This document shows, piece after piece, positions 20,001 through 29,096 of a DNA stretch of 64,000 bases. This DNA comes from Chryseobacterium taichungense (GTDB taxonomy: Bacteria; Bacteroidota; Bacteroidia; Flavobacteriales; Weeksellaceae), in the NCBI RefSeq assembly GCF_900109935.1, contig NZ_FOBV01000003.1:480073-544072 (forward strand), written 5' to 3'. Under the pieces are notes generated by a model. The model saw only the letters and a program-made list of their open reading frames with translations. It was not told the origin of the DNA and searched no databases. Numbering within the stretch: the first letter of the stretch is position 1; every line of letters begins with the position of its first letter. The translations under genes were made by a program, and so were the position numbers.

Positions 20001-21368
20001 TTATAACCTAAACATCACAGCCAACGTTACTCTGCTATCCGATTTTCTTAAATCCGGTCTCCAGTTATCAACAGGTGTGTCGATCCATCCATCGGGGCTT
20101 GTGGTTCCTCCAGGCCCTGCGAAATATGGAATATTGCTTTTTCTGAATCCGTATTCCAATCTGAAAGTTACGAATTGATTCGGCATGACGTCAACGGTTG
20201 CCGTTCCCTGAAACATCTTTAACTTTTCACCGCGTGCAATGGCATCATTAAAGTCGTTATTAGCCACCGGTGACGGACTGAACGCCAGATAGGCCCCGGG
20301 ATTGGAAACGGCATCTGCTCTCAAGGTTAAAGCAATTTTATTATTGTAAAACCAAAGCCTGTTGGCTATGGAACTTCCGATCATGTAATTGTCTGTTGCC
20401 TTTAAGCCCCCTCCCGATTGAAATCCGTAATGATTGTTGATGCTGAAAGCTGCCTGTGACAATCCTTTGCTCTCCTTATTTTTATAATATCTCGCTACGA
20501 TACTGTGATCATGATGAAAACGTCTTACATCCGGATTATTTCGGGTATCTTTTCCATTTAAGTAAAAATTGGCGACCAGCTGAATATTTTCATTCGGACG
20601 GTAATAGTTGGATATGCCAAGTCCAAGCCCTTTATTCCATGAATTATAGGTTTGCCATCCGTTCATCACCCAAAGTTCAACCTTATATTTTTTTGACGGA
20701 TAAGCCTGAAATCTCGCTCCCTGGAAGTAGAAAGGAGTAAAATCGCAGACCAAACTTCTTTGATAATTCCAGTTTTCACCAAGGATATAACTTTCAAGTC
20801 CGATATAACTCATAAAGATCCCAGCTTCTACATTAAGGCCATGCATTACGTTAAAATGATAACCGGCAGCAGCTTCCCGAATGTTCTTTAAGTTATTGAC
20901 ACTCGTATTCTTCCCGTGATTTACACTTCCGTCCAGATCCTGAACGATAGAACCCATTTGTCCATACTGAAGCCATAAACGACCGATCATATTTTTGTAA
21001 TTCGTTTCCAACCCGATGCTCGCCATATTGATTGTAAATTCATTAGAACGTCCGATGGCAGAAGAAATCGTGTGTGTGTTATCTTTCGGATTACGGAAAT
21101 CGTAGTTATAATAAGCATCTACATACGTTACTCCGGTAAGAATTGTTTCTCCGTCTTTATCTTTTAAGGTTAAAGGAAAATCTGTCTGTCTGTTTTGTCC
21201 GTTGATCCACGTCAGATCATAGCCTTCGAAAGGGATCTTTGAATCATTTATTTTTAAAGAATCTTTAGGTTGTAAGGAAACAGAATCCTGTTTAATCTCT
21301 TGTGCATTTAGAGGGTTTAAGGCTAAAATTCCGAATAATAAAATAGCCTGAATAGTTGTTGATTTCAT
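20001..21368 (-). CDS. Outer-membrane porin of the kdp cluster (BBP2/OmpL-like)
   Basis: A 455-residue outer-membrane beta-barrel protein. A signal peptide (about residues 1-22, ending LNAQ) is followed by a short linker and then alternating strands rich in aromatic residues, ending in VTLAVMFRL with the C-terminal aromatic-x-hydrophobic pattern of porins. Typical pieces are VDAYYNYDF and GYHFNVMHGLNVEAGIFMSYIGLESY. It fits the putative beta-barrel porin-2 (OmpL-like) family. It lies between kdpC and the KdpD half on the same strand, so it may admit potassium or other ions into the periplasm for the Kdp pump; that is inference from position. Confidence 0.85.
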   Translation of the reverse strand: MKSTTIQAILLFGILALNPLNAQEIKQDSVSLQPKDSLKINDSKIPFEGYDLTWINGQNRQTDFPLTLKDKDGETILTGVTYVDAYYNYDFRNPKDNTHTISSAIGRSNEFTINMASIGLETNYKNMIGRLWLQYGQMGSIVQDLDGSVNHGKNTSVNNLKNIREAAAGYHFNVMHGLNVEAGIFMSYIGLESYILGENWNYQRSLVCDFTPFYFQGARFQAYPSKKYKVELWVMNGWQTYNSWNKGLGLGISNYYRPNENIQLVANFYLNGKDTRNNPDVRRFHHDHSIVARYYKNKESKGLSQAAFSINNHYGFQSGGGLKATDNYMIGSSIANRLWFYNNKIALTLRADAVSNPGAYLAFSPSPVANNDFNDAIARGEKLKMFQGTATVDVMPNQFVTFRLEYGFRKSNIPYFAGPGGTTSPDGWIDTPVDNWRPDLRKSDSRVTLAVMFRL

Positions 21369-21441
21369 TTTAGTAATATTGATAACAATGTGTGTTAATT
21401 AGTTTGAGAGAGGGAGCGACCTAGGAGTTGGAGGCGTTAAG

Positions 21442-21562
21442 AAAATTGAAATTTAATCCGTGAAGAAATTCCCATTGTTTGAAGCGCGACACAAATGTTG
21501 AACCGAAGAACAAATTCCGAACTCACGCAAGTTTTGGGAATTTTAGGAATAATTTCAATTTT
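21442..21562. repeat. 121-bp inverted-repeat element upstream of the porin
   Basis: The left arm (21442-21474) begins AAAATTGAAATT and ends AAATTCCCA. The right arm (21535-21562) is its imperfect complement, TGGGAATTTT to AATTTCAATTTT. Unpaired centre about 60 bp. Followed by a short TTTTGT/ACAAAA hairpin near 21590-21615. Lies between kdpC and the porin. Confidence 0.6.
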
Positions 21563-21626
21563 AGCCGACAAATCCAAGTCTTGAACTTTTGTTTCTTTTG
21601 TTTCAAGACAAAAGAAAAAAGATTAT

Positions 21627-22175
21627 TTATTTTAATTCGTTTAAGGCAATATTCAGTTTAAGAACATTGACTTTAGACGGTCCGAAAAATGATTTTTCCG
21701 TTTGATTGTTAATAAGATTTTGAATTTTATCAATTGAGATATTTCTTTCTTTAGCAATTCTTTTTGCCTGGTATAAAGCGCCTTCGGGAGAAATATCAGG
21801 ATCCAGTCCGCTTCCGCTGGCGGTTACCAGCTCTACGGGAACTTTTACATTACGCATTTCCGGATTCTGCATTTTTAAAGTGTCGATTCTTTTCTGAACC
21901 GTTTGAAGATATTCTTTATTGCTGGGTCCTTTGTTGCTTCCGGCACTCCCTGCGGCATTATAATTGACTGCGGAAGGGCGACCGTGGAAATATTTAGCAG
22001 ATTTAAATTCCTGTCCAATATTGGCGTAAAATTTCTGGCCTTTATAATGAATGATTTCTGCGTTTCCCTGTGTCGGTAAAACTTTTGAACCTGCGTAAAC
22101 GATGCCTAAATAAATTCCGACAATCACAAGCATCACAAGGGTCAATCTTAATGCGGAGATAATATGGTTTTTCAT
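21627..22175 (-). CDS. kdpC: Potassium-transporting ATPase subunit C
   Basis: KdpC, the small single-pass subunit that helps couple ATP binding to transport in the KdpFABC potassium pump. It is 182 residues with one N-terminal TM helix (about 8-30). The family motifs are clear: FHGRPSAVNYN and TASGSGLDPDISPEGA. It follows kdpB after a 155-bp gap that holds a degenerate repeat of the GCTGGAAGTT type, which is longer than usual for this operon. Confidence 0.96.
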   Translation of the reverse strand: MKNHIISALRLTLVMLVIVGIYLGIVYAGSKVLPTQGNAEIIHYKGQKFYANIGQEFKSAKYFHGRPSAVNYNAAGSAGSNKGPSNKEYLQTVQKRIDTLKMQNPEMRNVKVPVELVTASGSGLDPDISPEGALYQAKRIAKERNISIDKIQNLINNQTEKSFFGPSKVNVLKLNIALNELK

Positions 22176-22330
22176 TTTGAGTTAAATTTTGTTGTTGAGG
22201 AAAGAAGGATGGATGATGGGAGCTGGATGATGGAAGTTCTATTGATTATGATTAACAGCCACAAGTCTTTTCATTTAATAGTTAATTAAAACGGCATGCT
22301 ATTAAACTTCCAGCATCTAACTTCCAGCCT

Positions 22331-24370
22331 TTAAAAGAAAAGACTGATTCCTAAATCGATGAGCTTAATCCCTATGAACGGCGCGATAATTCCTCCCAGT
22401 CCATAGATTAAAAGATTTCTTCTTAATAAGGCACTTGCCCCAATTGGTTTGTAAGCCACTCCTTTCAAAGCCAACGGAATCAGGATCGGAATGATGATCG
22501 CATTAAAAATAATGGCCGATAAAATCGCCGATTCAGGGCTGTGAAGATTCATAATATTCAGGTTCTGCAGGGCTGGAATAAAAGTGATAAATAAGGCTGG
22601 AATAATGGCAAAATATTTAGCAACATCATTCGCAATGCTGAAGGTTGTAAGCGTTCCCCTGGTCATTAATAATTGCTTTCCGATTTCTACAATTTCGATT
22701 AGTTTCGTAGGATCATTATCGAGATCTACCATATTCCCGGCTTCTTTGGCTGCCTGTGTTCCGCTGTTCATGGCGACGCCAACATCGGCCTGAGCAAGAG
22801 CGGGTGCATCATTCGTTCCGTCTCCCATCATGGCGACCAGCTTTCCTTCCTGCTGTTCTTTTTTGATGTAATTCATCTTGTCTTCCGGCTTGGCTTCGGC
22901 AATAAAATCATCCACCCCTGCCTTTTCTGCGATAAATTTTGCGGTTAAAGGATTATCGCCTGTCACCATCACGGTTTTTACACCCATTTTTCTCAACCGC
23001 TGAAAACGTTCCTGAATGCCGGTTTTGATGATGTCCTGAAGTTCGATCACGCCCCATACTTTTTCATTGACAGAAACGACCAAAGGTGTTCCTCCGTTTT
23101 CTGAAATTTTGGTCACGGCTTCCTGAGTTTCCTGCGGAAAAATATTTCCTGCTTTTTCCGTGATCTTTTTAATGGTATCGTAAGCACCTTTCCGAATTCT
23201 TGTATTTTCAAAATCAATTCCTGACGTTCTTGTTTCTGCCGTAAATTCGATGTACGAAGGATTCGGAACAAGCAGTTCTTCAGGTTTCAACTGACTTAAT
23301 TCAATGATTGATTTACCTTCAGGCGTTTCATCAGCAACAGAACTTAATGCAGATGCTTTGATAAATTCATCCAGTTTGGTATTATTTGAAGGATGAAATT
23401 GTGTTGCCTTACGGTTACCGATGGTGATTGTTCCGGTTTTGTCTAGAAGAAGAACATCAATATCTCCGGCCGTTTCCACGGCTTTACCACTTTTGGTGAT
23501 GACGTTGGCTCTTAATGCTCTGTCCATCCCGGCAATTCCGATCGCAGAAAGCAGACCGCCGATCGTTGTAGGAATCAGGCAAACGAAAAGTGAAATAAAT
23601 GCCGCGATCGTGATCGGTGTCTGCGCATAATCTGCAAAAGGTTTCAGGGTAACGGTAACGATGATAAAGGTCAGTGTAAACCCTGCCAATAATATAGTGA
23701 GTGCGATTTCGTTTGGTGTTTTCTGTCTTGAAGCGCCTTCTACCAGGGCAATCATTTTGTCAAGAAAAGATTCTCCCGGTTTTGTGGTAACTTTTACTTT
23801 AATTCTGTCGGAGAGTACTTTTGTACCACCGGTTACTGAGCTTTTGTCCCCTCCTGCTTCACGGATTACAGGAGCACTTTCCCCGGTAATAGCCGATTCG
23901 TCGATGGTAGCCAGGCCTTCAATAATCTCTCCGTCCATCGGAATCTGATCTCCGGCTTCGCATAAGAAAATATCTCCCAGCTTCATATCGGCTGATTTTT
24001 TAAGGATGGTTTCTACCTGGAATCCCTGTTTGTTATTCATGACCACTTTGGCAGGCGTTTCTTCACGGGTTTTTCTTAACGTATCTGCCTGTGCTTTTCC
24101 TCTTGCTTCGGCAATCGCTTCGGCAAAATTGGCAAATAAGACCGTGAAAAATAAGATGATGAAAACCAAAAAATTATAACTGAAACTGCCTTGTGATCGA
24201 TCACCGGTTAAGCTGAACAAGCTTACGATGAGCATCACCACGGTTCCGATTTCCACCAGGAACATGACCGGATTTTTAAACATGATTTTGGGATTCAGCT
24301 TAACGAAAGACTGTTGAATGGCTTCATTAACCAAATCTTTTTGAAATAATGTCTGTGATTGATTTTTCAT
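22331..24370 (-). CDS. kdpB: Potassium-transporting P-type ATPase subunit B
   Basis: KdpB, the P-type ATPase subunit that energises high-affinity potassium import at the inner membrane. The 679-residue length is normal. The phosphorylated Asp is D310 in DKTGT, and the A-domain loop is TGES (162-165). The nucleotide and hinge motifs are [29 protein letters not shown] and [21 protein letters not shown], given here as markers of the N and P domains. About seven hydrophobic helices flank the cytosolic domains. It is separated from kdpA by 320 bp, which holds a palindromic element; in most bacteria the two genes nearly touch. Confidence 0.97.
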   Translation of the reverse strand: MKNQSQTLFQKDLVNEAIQQSFVKLNPKIMFKNPVMFLVEIGTVVMLIVSLFSLTGDRSQGSFSYNFLVFIILFFTVLFANFAEAIAEARGKAQADTLRKTREETPAKVVMNNKQGFQVETILKKSADMKLGDIFLCEAGDQIPMDGEIIEGLATIDESAITGESAPVIREAGGDKSSVTGGTKVLSDRIKVKVTTKPGESFLDKMIALVEGASRQKTPNEIALTILLAGFTLTFIIVTVTLKPFADYAQTPITIAAFISLFVCLIPTTIGGLLSAIGIAGMDRALRANVITKSGKAVETAGDIDVLLLDKTGTITIGNRKATQFHPSNNTKLDEFIKASALSSVADETPEGKSIIELSQLKPEELLVPNPSYIEFTAETRTSGIDFENTRIRKGAYDTIKKITEKAGNIFPQETQEAVTKISENGGTPLVVSVNEKVWGVIELQDIIKTGIQERFQRLRKMGVKTVMVTGDNPLTAKFIAEKAGVDDFIAEAKPEDKMNYIKKEQQEGKLVAMMGDGTNDAPALAQADVGVAMNSGTQAAKEAGNMVDLDNDPTKLIEIVEIGKQLLMTRGTLTTFSIANDVAKYFAIIPALFITFIPALQNLNIMNLHSPESAILSAIIFNAIIIPILIPLALKGVAYKPIGASALLRRNLLIYGLGGIIAPFIGIKLIDLGISLFF

Positions 24371-24428
24371 TGCTTTTGAATGATTTTATTTTTTATTTGA
24401 ACCATTAAGAGCATGTTTAAAATTTCAT

Positions 24429-24582
24429 ACGCAAAGTTTTAATTCAACTTTACCTATTACTTTTAGAAAGCAAAGGCAAATAAATTGCTTCGCGAAGCTT
24501 GAAAATACAGCTTCATTAAATTAACTTGTTGATTCTTCTTTGCTCACTTAAATGATTAAGTCTTCAAATAAAATCTTTGCGT
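24429..24582. repeat. Nested-palindrome element between kdpA and kdpB
   Basis: Outer ends ACGCAAAG (24429) and CTTTGCGT (24575-24582) enclose inner ends AAGCAAAG (24468-24475) and CTTTGCT (24538-24544), with a perfect 12-bp palindrome GCTTCGCGAAGC (24487-24498) inside. The same outer and inner signatures appear in the elements at 28723-29165. The rest of the 320-bp gap holds nothing I can support. Confidence 0.65.
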
Positions 24583-24690
24583 CAAAAAAATGAATGAGGA
24601 TTTTGTAATATTTAATAAAGTTTAAACAGGCTCTAAGATTTTTATTGAGAAATATTCTTTGAATGTTTTTAGGCTTAATGATTGAATTAT

Positions 24691-26385
24691 TTATTTAGAG
24701 AAATATTGTAACTGTTCTGCGATTGGGCCTAATGTCAGCGCAGGGAAGAATGACAGTGCAGCAATCAGTAATATAACCGCTAAGGTCATGAAACCGAAGG
24801 TGGCAGTATCTGTTTTCAGGGTTCCGGCACTTTCAGGAATGTATTTTTTCTGAGCCAGCAGTCCTGCAATGGCAACAGGACCGATGATCGGGATGAATCT
24901 TGATAAGAGCAAGATGATTCCCGTAGAAATATTCCACCATGGCGTATTGTCGCCCAAGCCTTCAAATCCGGATCCGTTGTTTGCTGAAGATGAGGTAAAT
25001 TCGTATAGCATTTCGCTGAAGCCATGAAATCCCGGATTGTTCAGTGTTTTTGTTCCGAATTCCGGCAAATAGGCGGTTAAAGCTGTTCCTACTAAAATTA
25101 AAAAAGGATGGAATAAAGCAACAATCATGGCAATTTTCATTTCCTTCGCTTCTATTTTCTTTCCTAAGAATTCCGGAGTTCTTCCTACCATTAGTCCGCT
25201 GATGAATACAGCCAGAATGATAAAAATAAAGTAATTCAGAATTCCTACACCGCAGCCTCCGTAGAAGCAGTTGATCATCATGGCCAGCAGTTCATTCATT
25301 CCCGACAAAGGCATGGTGCTGTCGTGCATGGCATTGACGGAACCTGTGGAAATAACCGTTGTTGCAATACTCCAATATGCTGAAGAAGCGCTTCCGAAAC
25401 GTATTTCCTTGCCTTCCATGGCTCCGAGATGAGGATCGGTTCCCATTTGCGTAATTAATGGGTTTCCATTTGTTTCATTAATAATATTCGGAATGGTTAA
25501 GGCCAGGAAGCCGATCGTCATGACGGTAAAAATCGTCCATGAAAGTTTTTTCTTCTTTAAATAAAAACCAAGTGCAAAAACCAAAGCGAAAGGAATGATC
25601 ATCTGTACAATCATCTCAGTCATATTGGTGAGATAATTCGGATTCTCAAGCGGATGTGCGGAGTTAGCTCCAAAAAATCCACCGCCGTTTGTCCCTACGT
25701 GCTTTATGGCAATAAATGCTGCTGCCGGACCTCGTGAAACTTCTACTTTCTGACCTTCCAATGTAGTGATATGGTCTTTTCCTTCAAAGGTCATCGGGCT
25801 TCCGTTAGCAGAAAGGATGAATGCTACAACAATACTTATCGGAATTAATATTCTGATGACCGATCTGGTAAAAAAATCGTAGAAATTCCCTAGTTCCGTG
25901 GTGGTTTTGTCTTTAAATGCTTTAAAGAGCAGTGCCATAGCGGCCATTCCTGTGGCTGCCGATACAAATTGTAAGAACATCAGATAAAGCTGACTAAGAT
26001 AGCTCAATCCTGTTTCTCCGGAATAGTGCTGCAGGTTGCAATTAACTAAAAAGGAAATGGCCGTATTGAAAGCCAGATCGGATGACATATTCGGATTTCC
26101 GTCGGGATTTAAAGGAAGCCAGGATTGATTCATTAAAATAAAAAAACCGATGATAAACCAAACAAGGTTAATGGTAAGCATGGCAAACATATTCTGTTTC
26201 CAGGTCATCTGCTTATTTTGATTAATTCCTGAGATTTCATAGATCAGATTTTCAACGGGTTGGAAAACCTTATCTAAGAAAGTTTTTTTATAGCCATAGA
26301 CATCAGCAATATATTTTCCTAAAAAAATACCGATAACGAATGTAATGGCGAACATGACAATAATGCCTAATATTTCTGTATTCAT
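24691..26385 (-). CDS. kdpA: Potassium-transporting ATPase subunit A
   Basis: KdpA, the channel-like subunit that binds and conducts potassium in KdpFABC. The 564 residues carry about ten membrane helices, with the four pseudo-repeat selectivity-filter loops of the SKT family; clear ones are KHVGTNGGGFFGANSAHP and the region around CFYGGCGVGILNY. It starts nine bases downstream of the KdpF stop, on the same strand, so transcription is shared with the micro-ORFs upstream. Confidence 0.97.
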   Translation of the reverse strand: MNTEILGIIVMFAITFVIGIFLGKYIADVYGYKKTFLDKVFQPVENLIYEISGINQNKQMTWKQNMFAMLTINLVWFIIGFFILMNQSWLPLNPDGNPNMSSDLAFNTAISFLVNCNLQHYSGETGLSYLSQLYLMFLQFVSAATGMAAMALLFKAFKDKTTTELGNFYDFFTRSVIRILIPISIVVAFILSANGSPMTFEGKDHITTLEGQKVEVSRGPAAAFIAIKHVGTNGGGFFGANSAHPLENPNYLTNMTEMIVQMIIPFALVFALGFYLKKKKLSWTIFTVMTIGFLALTIPNIINETNGNPLITQMGTDPHLGAMEGKEIRFGSASSAYWSIATTVISTGSVNAMHDSTMPLSGMNELLAMMINCFYGGCGVGILNYFIFIILAVFISGLMVGRTPEFLGKKIEAKEMKIAMIVALFHPFLILVGTALTAYLPEFGTKTLNNPGFHGFSEMLYEFTSSSANNGSGFEGLGDNTPWWNISTGIILLLSRFIPIIGPVAIAGLLAQKKYIPESAGTLKTDTATFGFMTLAVILLIAALSFFPALTLGPIAEQLQYFSK

Positions 26386-26394
26386 CGTTTCAGG

Positions 26395-26472
26395 TTAAAA
26401 TTTTTCAGGTTTCATTAAGACGTAGCAGATATATCCGAAGGCAAGGACGGAAAGGAAAAATAAACTCCACAT
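26395..26472 (-). CDS. kdpF: KdpF, 25-residue subunit of the Kdp pump
   Basis: A micro-gene directly before kdpA that encodes MWSLFFLSVLAFGYICYVLM followed by KPEKF. It is one TM helix with a short basic tail, the usual form of KdpF (lipid-like stabiliser of the KdpABC complex). The ATG at 26472 is two bases after the stop of the previous micro-ORF, and its stop is nine bases before the kdpA ATG. Size, position and the YxxYxxMKPEKF-like end support the call. Confidence 0.9.
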   Translation of the reverse strand: MWSLFFLSVLAFGYICYVLMKPEKF

Positions 26473-26474
26473 AA

Positions 26475-26558
26475 TTATATGTTATCAAAAAATTCGACGG
26501 AACGGTACAGGATCCAGAACAGGGCCACACACAGGATGATTAAACTGATCAGCATCAT
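26475..26558 (-). CDS. 27-residue hydrophobic micro-protein upstream of kdpF
   Basis: Encodes a single-TM peptide, MMLISLIILCVALFWILYRS followed by VEFFDNI. The hydrophobic helix covers about residues 3-18. Its ATG overlaps the stop of the 35-residue ORF before it (ATGA), and its own stop is two bases from the KdpF start, a spacing typical of translational coupling. The frame can be extended upstream to an ATG at 26708 (77 residues), but that extension has no membrane-protein character and overlaps the 35-residue ORF. I know of no named family; a second KdpF-like subunit is plausible. Confidence 0.6.
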   Translation of the reverse strand: MMLISLIILCVALFWILYRSVEFFDNI

Positions 26559-26662
26559 ATCGCAACAATAAGAGTTAGAAGGGTGAATACTGCATACGAA
26601 ACGATCAGCAGGCTCAGCCTCGAATGTTCTCGTTCTTTTAAGATTTTTCTTGAAATTGACAT
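26555..26662 (-). CDS. 35-residue membrane micro-protein, first in the kdp leader
   Basis: Encodes MSISRKILKEREHSRLSLLI then VSYAVFTLLTLIVAI. The N-terminal half is basic and the second half is a TM helix, so the peptide should insert with its N-terminus inside. The stop codon overlaps the next start (ATGA at 26558-26555). It is too short for most gene callers. No family recognised. Coupled spacing and membrane character argue that it is real; protein evidence is lacking. Confidence 0.5.
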   Translation of the reverse strand: MSISRKILKEREHSRLSLLIVSYAVFTLLTLIVAI

Positions 26663-26770
26663 TGTTTAGTATTTTATTCTTTATCCTTAATGCCAAAAGA
26701 AATTCCATTTAAGAAATAATAAAACCAAGTAACTGAAAATAAACATGTTATTACATTTAAAGCAAATGTC

Positions 26771-26803
26771 AAAAACAGAAAAGCCTATCAAAATGATAGG
26801 CTC
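26771..26803 (-). terminator. Hairpin before the kdp genes, minus strand
   Basis: On the minus strand AGCCTATC pairs with GATAGGCT around a 5-base loop, followed by TTTTCTGTTTTT. It probably ends the response-regulator transcript. Since kdp genes start about 110 bases later, it could also act as an attenuator. Confidence 0.55.
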
Positions 26804-26856
26804 ATTATTAAAATGATAATTATTTTTAGAGGTTACTAATCCGATCAGGCAGATTT

Positions 26857-27129
26857 CAGTCTACTTCTGAAGGTTCTCGGTCTACTTCTGAAGGTTCTCA
26901 GTCTACTTCCGAAGGTTCTCAGTCTACTTCCGAAGGTTCTCAGTCTACTTCCGAAGGTTCTCAGTCTACTTCCGAAGGTTCTTGGTCTACTTCCGAAGGT
27001 TCTCAGTCTACTTCCTAATGTTCTCGGTCTACTTCTGAAGGTTCTCAGTCTACTTCTGAAAGTTCTCGGTCTACTTCTGAATGTTCTCGGTCTACTTCTG
27101 AATGTTCTCGGTCTACTTCCTAAGGTTCT
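26857..27129. repeat. 21-bp tandem array, 13 units
   Basis: Thirteen units of exactly 21 bp on the pattern CAGTCTACTTCCGAAGGTTCT. Differences are few: C/T in the middle and CAG/CGG at the unit start. It occupies the gap between the sigma-54 regulator (stop at 27182) and the hairpin at 26771-26803. If that hairpin is the regulator's terminator, the array is transcribed as a 3' untranslated region. Confidence 0.95.
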
Positions 27130-27181
27130 TAAACAAGTTACAAAGATATGTGGCTCAGTTCAGACAGTTTCCGGGCCAATT

Positions 27182-28510
27182 TTACCTTAAGCCATATTCC
27201 TCCAGTTTGCGGTACAACGTGGCAATCCCGATTTCCAATAACCTTGCGGCTTCGGCTTTATTACCTTTCGTGTATTGTATAACTTTCTGGATGTGCTCTT
27301 TTTCAAGAGATCTCATGCTGAAAGAATCTTTTTCATCTGAAACTTTACCGGAATATTGAGGTAAGCTTTCTTCATCAAGAATATGATTGTTCATCAGGAT
27401 CAGGCTTCGTTCTATGGTATTTCTCAACTCACGGATGTTTCCTTTCCAGTCGTTTTTTTCCAGGGCTTTAAAATATTCGGGAGTTGCCTGAATGTCGGAA
27501 ATGTGTAGCTTTTGGGAAAATACGCTGATAAAATATTTGGCCAACTCCTTTAAATCTTCCTTTCTTTCGCGTAATGCAGGGAGCCTGATTTCAAAAATAT
27601 TCAACCTGAAATAAAGATCCTCACGGAAATTTCCCTGTCTGATTTCTTCTTCCAGGTCACGGTTTGTTGCAGCGATCAGTCTGAAATCTGATTTTGAAAC
27701 TTTGGTTTCACCCATTTTGATGAATTCTTTGGTTTCAAGAACACGAAGTAATTTTGCCTGAAGCTCTATTGGCATTTCTCCAATTTCATCGAGGAACAGG
27801 GTACCTCCGTTGGCTTCTTCTACCAAGCCCTTTTTATCTTTTATGGCTCCCGTGAATGCTCCGGCCTTATGCCCGAAAAGCTCACTTTCCAATATTTCTT
27901 TGCTGAATGCCGAACAGTTGATGGCAACAAAATTATTCTTTTTCCGCTCACTTCCCTGGTGGATGGCATTGGCAAAAACTTCTTTTCCGGTGCCGGTTTC
28001 CCCGGTCAGCAGTACGGTAGCATCGGTAACCGCTACTTTTTCTGCGAGCTTTTTTGCCTGAAGAATAAGTGGTGAAGATCCAATGATAGCTTCAAATCCT
28101 TTCTGTGCGGTCTGATTTTTCTGGGCTTTATTTATAGCATTGTCTTTGGCTTTATCCAGCGCTTTGTAGACAAGCGGGATAATTTTCTCGTTATCGTCGC
28201 CTTTAACGAGATAATCATACGCACCGTTCTTCATCGCCTGAACGGCATCCGTAATGTTCCCGAAAGCCGTCATCAGAATAATTTCCAGATGAGGGTATTT
28301 GGTTTTGATTGTTTTTACCAGATCAACGCCAAAGGCATCAGGAAGCCTGACATCGCTTAACACGACATCGAATTCATATTGTTCGAGCATATTCATCGCT
28401 GATCTTGCAGTAGATGCCTCTTTTACGTTAAAATTTTCCTGGGAGAGGATCATTCCTAAGAGTTTCAGGAGCTTGATCTCGTCATCGATGATGAGAATGT
28501 TTCCGGACAT
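27182..28510 (-). CDS. NtrC-type sigma-54 response regulator
   Basis: A 442-residue response regulator that activates sigma-54 promoters. Receiver (about 1-120): acidic pair IDDE, phosphorylated Asp in VVLSDVRLP, Thr in LMTAFG and Lys in YLVKGDD. AAA+ domain (about 140-370): Walker A GETGTGKE, the sigma-54 contact loop GAFTGA, Walker B GTLFLDEIGEM and arginine finger region RLNIFEIRLPALRER. A Fis-type helix-turn-helix ends the protein (GNKAEAARLLEIGIATLYRKL). It is the first gene of the minus-strand kdp cluster and the only response regulator there, so it is the likely partner of the kdp kinase. I saw no convincing -24/-12 site before the kdp genes. Confidence 0.95.
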   Translation of the reverse strand: MSGNILIIDDEIKLLKLLGMILSQENFNVKEASTARSAMNMLEQYEFDVVLSDVRLPDAFGVDLVKTIKTKYPHLEIILMTAFGNITDAVQAMKNGAYDYLVKGDDNEKIIPLVYKALDKAKDNAINKAQKNQTAQKGFEAIIGSSPLILQAKKLAEKVAVTDATVLLTGETGTGKEVFANAIHQGSERKKNNFVAINCSAFSKEILESELFGHKAGAFTGAIKDKKGLVEEANGGTLFLDEIGEMPIELQAKLLRVLETKEFIKMGETKVSKSDFRLIAATNRDLEEEIRQGNFREDLYFRLNIFEIRLPALRERKEDLKELAKYFISVFSQKLHISDIQATPEYFKALEKNDWKGNIRELRNTIERSLILMNNHILDEESLPQYSGKVSDEKDSFSMRSLEKEHIQKVIQYTKGNKAEAARLLEIGIATLYRKLEEYGLR

Positions 28511-28758
28511 GGTGGTATTTTTTGGAAAGCTGTTGCAAACTTATTGAATTTATTCGGGATGTGGATTTTTAACATTAAGATTTTATGAAATAAATCTGTT
28601 TAAATTTTTTAAAGAAGGAGTTGTCAGAAAATTAGTAATTAGAGTTGCAAAAAAAAATAATAACTTTTTGTTTACGTTTTTTATAAAATGCTATTCAAAG
28701 TTTTACATGAGAATTCTTGTAAACGCAAAGAAAAATATTTTTTTATAGATAAAGTAAT

Positions 28759-28828
28759 GCAAAGAATTTCTGTCAGAGACGGATGACTAAGCGTACGTTT
28801 AACGGCAGAAGAATTCTGCCTGCTTTGC
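28759..28828. repeat. Three-hairpin element, copy 1
   Basis: Bounded by GCAAAG and CTTTGC. It carries, in order, a hairpin around GTCAGAGAC, a palindromic core AGCGTACG, and GGCAGA-AGAAT-TCTGCC-like arms. An outer ACGCAAAG lies at 28723-28730. The gap 28511-29222 is filled by three copies of this unit with AT-rich spacers; I see no gene in it. Confidence 0.75.
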
Positions 28829-28899
28829 TTTTCTTAAATAGGTTTTACATGAAGAATCTTAATTAACGTAAAGAAAATGTTTTTAAATCGATAAGTAAA

Positions 28900-28970
28900 G
28901 CAAAGAAATTTCCGTCAGAGACGGATGCCTAAGCGTACGCTTGATGGCAGAAGAAATCTGCCCTCTTTGC
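28900..28970. repeat. Three-hairpin element, copy 2 (most perfect)
   Basis: Bounded by GCAAAG and CTTTGC. Contains CCGTC-AGA-GACGG, the 12-bp palindrome AAGCGTACGCTT, and GGCAGA-AGAAA-TCTGCC. Outer ends are ACGTAAAG (28866-28873) and CTTTGCGT (29001-29008). Confidence 0.8.
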
Positions 28971-29096
28971 TTTCTTAAAGAATTTAAGTTGAAAATGAAA
29001 CTTTGCGTTTTATGTTTTATGATATGCTATTCAAAAAAGTTTTACATGAAGGATACTTTAAAACGTAAAGAAATATGTTATTATAGATAAAGTAAT

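Noticed and set aside
19803..20006. 67-codon frame through the 21-bp array
   Set aside because: Also a seven-residue repeat; it overlaps the porin stop on the other strand and changes phase after the 20-bp unit.
26475..26708. 77-residue version of the second kdp micro-ORF
   Set aside because: The extra 50 residues are not membrane-like, overlap a better 35-residue frame, and the ATGA junction favours the short start.
26663..26770. Sigma-54 promoter before the kdp genes
   Set aside because: TTTTGGCATTAAGG has a GG element but no GC at the right distance for a -12 box.
26857..27129. CRISPR array
   Set aside because: Units are contiguous 21-bp tandem repeats without spacers, and no cas genes are in the window.
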